In this document: one piece after another, positions 15,745 through 21,754 of the stretch | Numbering within the stretch: the stretch's first letter is position 1 | Layout: each line of letters starts with the position of its first letter | DNA from: Mesostigma viride | Taxonomy: Eukaryota > Streptophyta > Mesostigmatophyceae > Mesostigmatales > Mesostigmataceae | Length of the DNA: 21,754 nt | Assembly (NCBI GenBank): GCA_009746045.1 | Contig: RPFO01000178.1 | Location: 162,501-184,254, forward strand | Direction of reading: 5' to 3' | Made by a program: the position numbers and the translations under genes | The notes under the pieces: model-generated | What the model saw: only the letters and a program-made list of their open reading frames with translations | Told to the model about the DNA's origin: nothing | Database searches by the model: none

Positions 15745-16544
15745 TCACGGCGCTGCCGACCACGGCGCAGGCCTCTGATGCACATGCCGCCCTCCTAGCT
15801 CTCCCGCCTCAATCAGGTGGAGTGCAAGTGCGGCGTGCTCATGGAGAAGCTTGAAGCCATCACCGCCCACACCGAGGCCCTGGCTGGCATGGCACGCAGG
15901 TCCCAAGGATAGCGGAGCAGACGGCCACCATCGCTTCCCAGCCACCCCGGCAGGGTGCTGGCGACCTCCCGCCGCTCTCCTATGCGGACCTGCTGCGGTC
16001 AGCCACCGCCTCAACTCACTGACGCCATCGCCACGAAACTCCAGGAGCTGGAGGACCACGGCCAGGCCAAACAACGGGAGGCCACCGACCGCGCTCGCCG
16101 CGAATGCCGAGTGGTGCTGCGTCGCTTCCCCCAGAAGCCAGGTGAGACGTCAGCCAATGACCCTTGCCGACGACTCTCAATGACCAGCTTCTTACCCTCA
16201 TGGGCTTGGTAGGTGAGCCGTAGAACTGCGCGGGTGCCACCGCCTTCCCCACTCACGGGACAAGGCGCGGCTCCCCCACCAGTCCTGCTCACCTTCCCCT
16301 TCCCTGAGGACAAGCACTGGCAGGTCCTCTCTCAGTCGCAAGAGGTAATGCACGACCTCACCTGGACGCTGGACGACGACCTGACCCCCGCTCAGCAGCA
16401 GCAGCGACGCGACCTGTGGCCTGAATACCTCCGCCACAAGCAGGACCCCCAGAAGCCCAAAGTCGGTCCTGGAGGGGCGGGGACCTGATGATCAACCACA
16501 AGATGTGGACGCCCCCTGCGGGCAGTAAAATAGCCCTAGCTTGA
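15745..16544 (+). pseudogene. Decayed L1-like retrotransposon ORF1 (copy B)
   Basis: ORF1-like segments follow each other in the correct order but in alternating frames. A coiled-coil-like MEKLEAITAHTEALAG starts at 15841, followed by IAEQTATIASQPPRQ and LPPLSYADLLRSAT. Next come TKLQELEDHGQAKQREATDR and VVLRRFPQKPGE (RRM-like), then LNDQLLTLMGLVGEP, PVLLTFPFPEDKHWQVL, LTPAQQQQRRDLWPEYL, and finally SWRGGDLMINHKMWTPP to TGA at 16542. The order matches L1-clade ORF1: coiled coil, RNA-recognition motif, C-terminal domain. At least five frame changes plus in-frame stops (for example TAG at 16210) make it non-functional. Confidence 0.7.
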
Positions 16545-16929
16545 ATCATTGGTAGTCACTGCCGCCATGGCAGCCATGCCTAGAATGTTAGCCTAGCCGT
16601 GCCGGTGCCACCATACCTAGTCACGTGCACCGCTAACGCACGGTACACGACCAGCCATAGCCTTAGCTTAGCCCTTGTATAGCCGTGCTACTTCCTGGCT
16701 ATGATCAGATTTAACTTGCCCACCGGCTCCTTGTTATGATATGCTCACATGGGTCTTATTGCACCCACAGAACTTGCCGGATCGTCTATCGTGTCCGATT
16801 GCTGCTGTGGCATGCCTGTGGCATGAAGGAGAAAGGGGGTCTCTGCCCTTTCTTCCTGTTGTGCACTCCGGTGCTCCGTGACTCCTTAACGGGAGCACGA
16901 GTTTGTTTAATTAATTAAGGGGACGGGAC
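16545..16929. other. Intergenic, likely retrotransposon 3' flank
   Basis: The sequence has many short CTTAGCC/GCCTAGCC-like words, as also seen after copy A near 15110-15250. This suggests a shared 3' tail but the alignment is poor. No gene was recognised. A TTAATTAATTAA run lies at about 16908-16918. Confidence 0.35.
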
Positions 16930-17184
16930 ATGCCCGAATTTTTTGGCGCCAAAAAATTCGCGCCGGAACTGAAGGTCATGATTCACGTGCACGATGCGCG
17001 CACCCCTTGCAGAAGTGGCCATGGCGACTGCGCGTTCAGGCGAAACTACCACACTAGGGCAGGCGAAATGCAAAAATTTTACTCGAATCTAAAAGACGAT
17101 GAGTTTATGATGTTAGTTTGTGGCGGAAATCAGCTGGTTTACAATATCGCTGTTGTTTTTTTATGCCATCGGCATGGGGGGTAA
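16930..17184 (+). CDS. Unrecognised 84-codon open frame
   Basis: ATG to TAA, reading MPEFFGAKKFAPELKVMIHV near the start and a cysteine-containing centre. I do not recognise a family. The first codons run through the 26-bp palindrome at 16935-16960, which argues that the frame may be accidental. Composition is AT-richer than the LFR exons. No splice structure could be linked to the open frames downstream. A small gene, an exon of an unrecognised element, or chance all remain possible. Confidence 0.15.
   Translation: MPEFFGAKKFAPELKVMIHVHDARTPCRSGHGDCAFRRNYHTRAGEMQKFYSNLKDDEFMMLVCGGNQLVYNIAVVFLCHRHGG
16935..16960. promoter_or_regulatory. 26-bp perfect palindrome centred on an E2F-like site
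   Basis: The sequence is its own complement across 26 bases. Its centre is TTTTGGCGCCAAAA, the two-sided form of the E2F/DP consensus (TTTSGCGC) known from plants and animals. A related direct word GAATTTTTTGG recurs at about 17187. Whether it acts in transcription, is a hairpin, or belongs to a mobile element end is unknown. Confidence 0.4.
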
Positions 17185-17994
17185 TCTGAATTTTTTGGTC
17201 GCGCGGAATGAAATAGAATTCATGATAGCGGCTGTAAAATAGCGGTTTGGGGGTTGTTCTGACCGTGAAGCAGGCGTTAATATCGGTTGCATCGAATTCT
17301 AAACCGAGCTGGTGCTTTTTGCCAGATTTCCAGCCATTATCGGTAAGTAATTGTTCAGACCTGCGCAGTGCGTGTCTGACCTGTCCATGGAAGAACGGCT
17401 GTTGTTGCGCGGTTGGGCGAGGGATTTACGAGGGCGAGGTACAGATTTGTCGCGAATGTTATCTGCTATCAGTGCTTTCTTCTATGAGCTCATCGTTCGA
17501 GGTTTTTTGCGTTCTTTGTGGGCAGTTTCCGCCAGCTAGCTCGCCGTCGCTTGCCGTTGTGTTGTTGAATACCTGGCAGCTTTAGATTGTTTTTCGTTGA
17601 TGTCGTGATCAGGGCCGCTTCAGTCGCAGCCTACAGCTCTTCGGGAAGGTATAAGGCATTTCATAAAACGTGTTCCGGCAAGGATGTTGTGCGTACGAAC
17701 GCTTCTTGTTGTGTGAGAGTGACGCACCCTCTCTTCGCAGCGGCATCACAGCGCTCATGCGCTGAAGGGCCACCGATGGTTTCTTTGCATTTTATCGTGC
17801 AGGGATGGAAGTGTTTTAGTGATGATGATGTTGGAGATATTGCATTTGTGTGACTGCATGTAGATAGCTGGCACCAATGGTTGTTTGAGCTTTCCTTTGT
17901 TATGATGATGTGACAAGACTACAATGTGCTGAGCCAACCATGGTTGACATGCGTGACTGCATATGCAAGCAGCCTACATATACCATTGCATGCG
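17185..17994 (+). other. Lower-GC block with unrecognised open frames
   Basis: Plus-strand frames at 17247-17585 (112 codons), 17351-17539 (62 codons) and 17587-17853 (88 codons) have mixed, protein-like composition but no motif I can assign. The 17351 frame contains SMEERLLLRGWARDLRGRG. Codon use differs from the LFR exons. The block ends where the truncated retrotransposon begins. It may be part of an unrecognised mobile element. Confidence 0.25.
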
Positions 17995-19774
17995 CCAGAC
18001 CCCCTGGGACCCCTGTACTTTGCCGCCCCCCTCCAGGTTTGCCTCCAAGCGGTCCATGCTGCCCACCCGGTGGTAGCTATCCAGGCCTACTTGGATGATA
18101 TCTACCTCATGGGCCCTGTGCCGGACACCTCCGCGGCTCTGCTGGCACTGCAGACCGCGGTGGCCAACATCAACCTCCAGTTGACCCTGGCCAAATGCGC
18201 GGTGTACTTGCCCCAACAAGGTGATTGCTCCGGCTTTCCGCCCCAGCTCTTGGGCCGGGACGAGCGCCTCCATGGGTTGGATGTCCTCGGCGTTCCGGTT
18301 GGCGACCCCGAGTTTGTCATCGATGCTCTGCGGGCCGCCCTCGAGGCACGCACTGAGGTACTGCCCTTGATTGCGCGCCTTCATGATTCGCAGACCAAGG
18401 GTCTGCTTCTGTGGTTTTGCGCTCACCCTCGCGTCGTTCGATCACTGGCTCCGGGGCGCTCTTCCGGCTCAGGTCCGGCTGGCCGCCGAGGGCCACGACG
18501 AACGCATCCAGTCGGCCTTGGCGCAGCTGGTCCCGGGGCGCCCCGACCTCCCACCACATACATATGCTATTCGCATTGCCTCCCTGCCTGCACGGATGGG
18601 TGGCTGTGGTCTGACTCGTGCCGCCCGGCTGGCCCCTGGCAGCAGCATTTTTGGGCTCCGTCGCTCAGTCGTGGGCGGAAAGCTGCCGGCTCCTGCCCCT
18701 TTTGGCAACAGCAGCGCCTGACCTCCTGGACCCCAGCAGCCCTTTGCCCTTCGTCACCGCCATCCAGGAGGCCTATGCTGAGATCCAGCAGGCCTGTTCT
18801 CCCGTCCGTGCCGCTCAGGCGGTACAGCGCCGCCTCCCTCGCGGCACTCCCTCGGTCGCCTCCGTTCAATCTCCCGCCGCATTCCCTGCATGCTCGCGTC
18901 ATCGATAAACACCAGAAAACCTACGCGGGTATTCTGCACACGGCTGATTCAAGGATGGCTCTTTTCGCGGACCTCAACGCCCAGGGACGTGCGTGGCTGT
19001 TCTCGCTTTCATTGCGGAGTGTGGGCTCGGCGTACCTTCGTGCTCTTCCCATGGCCCCCCCATTCGCCTTAGCTCCCAGCCACAGTCTACTCGGTGGCGC
19101 TCCGGCACCAGCTATTTGCCCCGCAGCCTCTTGTTCCGGCCGGGCGGCCTTGTGGTAGCTGTGGGCAGCCGCTGGATCCCACGGGGACTCACTACCTTGC
19201 CTGCATGGGGGGCCAACAGAATCAGAATTGGTATTTGTATTTGCACACTGTCCTCCTGACGGTTGTGCTCGCCATGGTTCGGTCGGTTTTCCCCCACGCG
19301 AACATCCGGTCCGAGGATGCGGATGGCGCTGCCTTCTATTCCCCCAACCACCGGCCTGACATCGTGGTGCTGGACTTTTGAGGGGGGTGGCCGGCATCTG
19401 CTTATTGACGTTTCGGTGGCGCGGCCCTTGGCTCTTAGCCACGTGGCTGGGGCCTCCCTCACGGCAGGTTACACGGCGGACCGGGCGGAGCGGGCCAAGC
19501 TCCTCGCCTACGGCGACGTCGGGCACCATCGTGTGGTGCCCGGTTTGTCCTGGAGGAGTTTGGGGCCATGGGGCCCCTGACCTCCGCCTTCTTCAAGGAG
19601 TGTTGCCGGCTCCGGGAGGACCGGCTGGAACTGGAGGGCCAGCGGGCCCCATGGTCGGCGCGGACCTGGACGTCATATTGGCGTCAGCGCTTGTCGGTGG
19701 CGCTGACTCGGGCCATGGCTGACATCATGCTCCGCCGTACGCGGGCTGATTTTGCGGTGCAGCAGGGCTATTAG
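17995..19774 (+). mobile_element. Truncated, frameshifted non-LTR retrotransposon (RT plus restriction-like endonuclease)
   Basis: The copy starts inside the reverse transcriptase at DPLGPLYFA (17998; motif B region). It keeps the catalytic YLDD (18088-18099), followed by LTLAKCAVYLPQQG. Further on it reads FDHWLRGALPAQ, LPARMGGCGLT and AAFLGSVAQSW. A zinc knuckle C-x2-C-x9-H-x3-C lies at 19151-19204. Next come RPDIVVLDF (19352) and LLIDVSV (catalytic-type D at 19407-19409), the RPD...D signature of restriction-like endonucleases of R2/NeSL/Dualen-type elements. The end is ADFAVQQGY and TAG at 19772. The first RT motifs, including motif A, are missing. Frame changes lie near 18420, 18640, 18880, 19080, 19377 and 19545, so it cannot encode the enzyme. 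TGTAA at 19888 may be its old polyadenylation word. Confidence 0.82.
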
Positions 19775-20159
19775 GCTCCTCCCGTTAGGAGTTTCCATTG
19801 GTCTTATCGTAGTATAGAGCTTTGACATGGCTCTGTATATAGGTTTATAGCTGGGCGTTTGCTTTGGTTTGAGTGATTTCACTCTGCTGTAAGTAATTAT
19901 ATTTTTAATATATACCATGTTCCTACTGGGTTCCTTGCCCTCCATACATAGTCCCAGTTTGTCATCCATGCCGGGAAGGACAGTTTCGGAGGTGTTGTTG
20001 AGTTGATTAGCTTGGTTGTCATCAACCTTACACTCTAACTAATGAACCTAGGAGAAACATAGGACATGCTGTTTAGGCATATTAGGGCTACCATCGTCAA
20101 GGCTATGAACATATATACAAGGCTGGCAATGCTGGAGGGATGATGAAGACATATGTCAG
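19775..20159. other. 3' flank of the retrotransposon copy
   Basis: AT-rich, non-coding sequence after the element's stop. It contains TGTAA (19888-19892) followed by a TAATTATATTTTTAATATATA stretch. This may be the element's 3' untranslated tail. The second copy at 21297 leaves the window before this region, so the border cannot be set by comparison. Confidence 0.4.
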
Positions 20160-20880
20160 CTGCTAGGTGCGTGGCCACCCCTTCGTACATTGTAAACATA
20201 CTCAGCATGGTTTTGGTGCATGTTGGATGGCATATGAAGTGGCACTGTGAAGTGGCACTGTGGGGTTACTATAAACTTACTGAGACTGTGGTCCTTAGCG
20301 CCTTGTCAGGTGGTCATATAGGAAACCCATCAACTTGAGTAGTTCTTGTCACAATCGGACCCCCCACGTTGAGCATGCGTTGCCGTCAGCGTGCAAGAGT
20401 TATAGTTATGTGTGCTTTGGTCAGTTTGCAGATGTCTTTGATGAAGAAGGAGGTGCTAGTGTGGCTGAATGGTTACTCTAATTTCCTTGTAGTGTCTACA
20501 TGGGTGGCCATCTTGGAATGGTTGTAACTTGGGCAGTTCTCGTCAGAATGGCGTCAAGCCTTGAACATAGGAGGTACCATATGTGCAGAGGTTGGCAGCT
20601 TGTGGTTTGGTCAGTTTTTGCATGGTTTGGATGGATAAAGGGGTGTTTATGTGGTAAGATACACTAAAAAACCTCCCCGTAGCTTCGTCACAGGTGGCTA
20701 CCAAGGAAATCCATCAACTAGAGCTGCGCTCGTCAGAATGACCTGAAAATTTGGGGCTGCATGCCCCCCCAACTGTAATATTTGGGAATATATGGTGGAG
20801 CATGAAATGATGTGATTTTATTTTTTTATTAATAAAGTACCTGTTTTGCGGGAAATCCATCAACGTGAGTAAACATGCTT
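20160..20880. repeat. Diverged ~190-bp tandem repeat, 3 to 4 copies
   Basis: A block containing GGTGG-CAT/CTA, GGAAA-CCATCAAC, a (T/C)TCGTCAGAATG word and, further on, TTTGGTCAGTTT recurs at anchors 20309, 20502 and 20692 (spacings 193 and 190 bp). A shorter match, GGAAATCCATCAAC, is near 20851. Copies are strongly diverged, so this is an old satellite-like repeat. No gene was seen. Confidence 0.55.
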
Positions 20881-21296
20881 ATTTCTTGGTCCCAACTAGG
20901 TAGAATTTTTAAAAAGTGGGGGAACTACGCGGGAATATATGATTTGGTCCCAATACATGTACGCCCATTGTCCTACTAGGAAAAATGTGACTAAAATAGC
21001 GTCTTTTTCTATTTTAGCGCGTTACTGGTGTATGGTGGGGGCTAGTACCCCCCCCCCAAGTGGCTGGAAAAAATTTTTTTTATCATATTTATGGTCCCCA
21101 ATCATCATTGGATTTTTAGCACATGCATAGGTATGGTTTCCAGAAAAGTGCCCTTTAGGCATGTCGATCCCCTCCCCTTAACTAATTTCCGCTACTATGA
21201 GCAGGTCTAACTTCTAAGCTAGAGTGTGTCCCGAATCGGGCAGCACTACTCCAGTACTCTAGCTGTTAGCTTGCCGGAAGTATATATCTCCTTCTT
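20881..21296. other. AT-rich intergenic stretch
   Basis: Homopolymer runs (C9 near 21050, T8 near 21074) and no open frame with recognisable features. It ends abruptly at the start of the second retrotransposon copy, with TATATATCTCCTTCTT as the flanking sequence. Confidence 0.4.
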
Positions 21297-21754
21297 CACA
21301 CTGTCCTCCTGACGGTGGTGCTCGCCATGGTTCGGTCGGTTTTCCCCCACGCGAACATCCGGTCCGAGGATGCGGATGGCGCTGCCTTCTATTCCCCCAA
21401 CCACCGGCCTGACATCGTGGTGCTGGACTTTGAGGGGGGTGGCCAGCATCTGCTTATTGACGTTTCGGTGGCGCGGCCCTTGGCTCTTAGCCACGTGGCT
21501 GGGGCCTCCCTCACGGCAGGTTACACGGCGGACCGGGCGGAGCGGGCCAAGCTCCTGGCCTCAGTACGGCGACGTCGGGCACCATCGTGTGGTGCCCTTT
21601 GTCCTGGAGGAGTTTGGGGCCATGGGGCCCCTGACCTCCGCCTTCTTCAAGGAGTGTTGCCGGCTCCGGGAGGACCGGCTGGAACTGGAGGGCCAGCGGG
21701 CCCCATGGTCGGCGCGGACCTGGACGTCATATTGGCGTCAGCGCTTGTCGGTGG
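21297..21754 (+). mobile_element. Second retrotransposon copy, restriction-like endonuclease part, runs off window
   Basis: 458 bases match 19244-19700 with about three substitutions and three indels. The copy starts abruptly inside the coding region, after the zinc knuckle, as expected for a 5'-truncated insertion. The frame from ATG 21327 reads MVRSVFPHANI, NHRPDIVVLDFEGGG and HLLIDVSVARPL without interruption, so the RPD...D core is intact here, whereas copy 1 has an extra T inside it. A 4-base insertion near 21560 then breaks the frame. At the place where copy 1 carries an extra GG, this copy does not. Confidence 0.85.

Noticed and set aside
21246-21494. Minus-strand open frame over the second retrotransposon copy
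   Set aside because: It is antisense to the RPD...D endonuclease coding sequence; the same shadow occurs over copy 1.

Overview
The window looks like nuclear DNA of a green alga, probably volvocine or another chlamydomonadalean. The evidence is a plant-type chromatin gene with GC-rich exons, many introns with GTGAGT-, GTGCGT- or GTGGGT-like donors and GCAG/CACAG acceptors, very heavy minisatellite content, and relics of non-LTR retrotransposons. The lineage is inferred from style and homology, not proven by a marker. There is no prokaryotic gene organisation here.

From 861 to 13649 (+ strand) lies the 3' part of one spliced gene. Eight exons join in phase to give 489 codons including the stop. 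The product is a recognisable homologue of LFR (LEAF AND FLOWER RELATED), the armadillo-repeat subunit of plant SWI/SNF chromatin-remodelling complexes. It carries an algal-looking poly-Q/poly-P insertion. The 5' exons lie outside the window. Only about 1.5 kb of the 12.8 kb is coding. The rest is introns packed with unrelated tandem repeats: 25-bp (527-838), 33-bp (1001-1094), 51-bp (1418-1618), 22-bp (1771-2860), 37-bp (3225-3535), a ~6-kb 23-bp array (5386-11357), and a ~32-bp repeat (13040-13218).

The most interesting pattern is where these arrays start. In introns 1, 5 and 7 the tandem repeat begins on the exon 3' end plus its 5' splice site, so each intron opens with a series of extra donor-like sites. 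In intron 1 the extra donors keep the reading frame open; in introns 5 and 7 they would give an immediate stop. The intron 5 array also contains a near-perfect ~2.15-kb duplication offset by 2270 bp.

From 13650 to 17990 is the 3' flank of the gene. It holds a strict 10-bp-period repeat, a double-G-box palindrome next to an ATTA microsatellite, two decayed copies of an L1-like ORF1 C-terminus, and a 26-bp perfect palindrome centred on an E2F-like site. From 17995 to 19774 is a 5'-truncated, frameshifted non-LTR retrotransposon with a reverse transcriptase YLDD box, a CCHC zinc knuckle and a restriction-like endonuclease. From 19775 to 21296 is AT-richer intergenic DNA with a diverged ~190-bp tandem repeat. 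A second, ~99% identical copy of the retrotransposon 3' part starts at 21297 and runs off the end.
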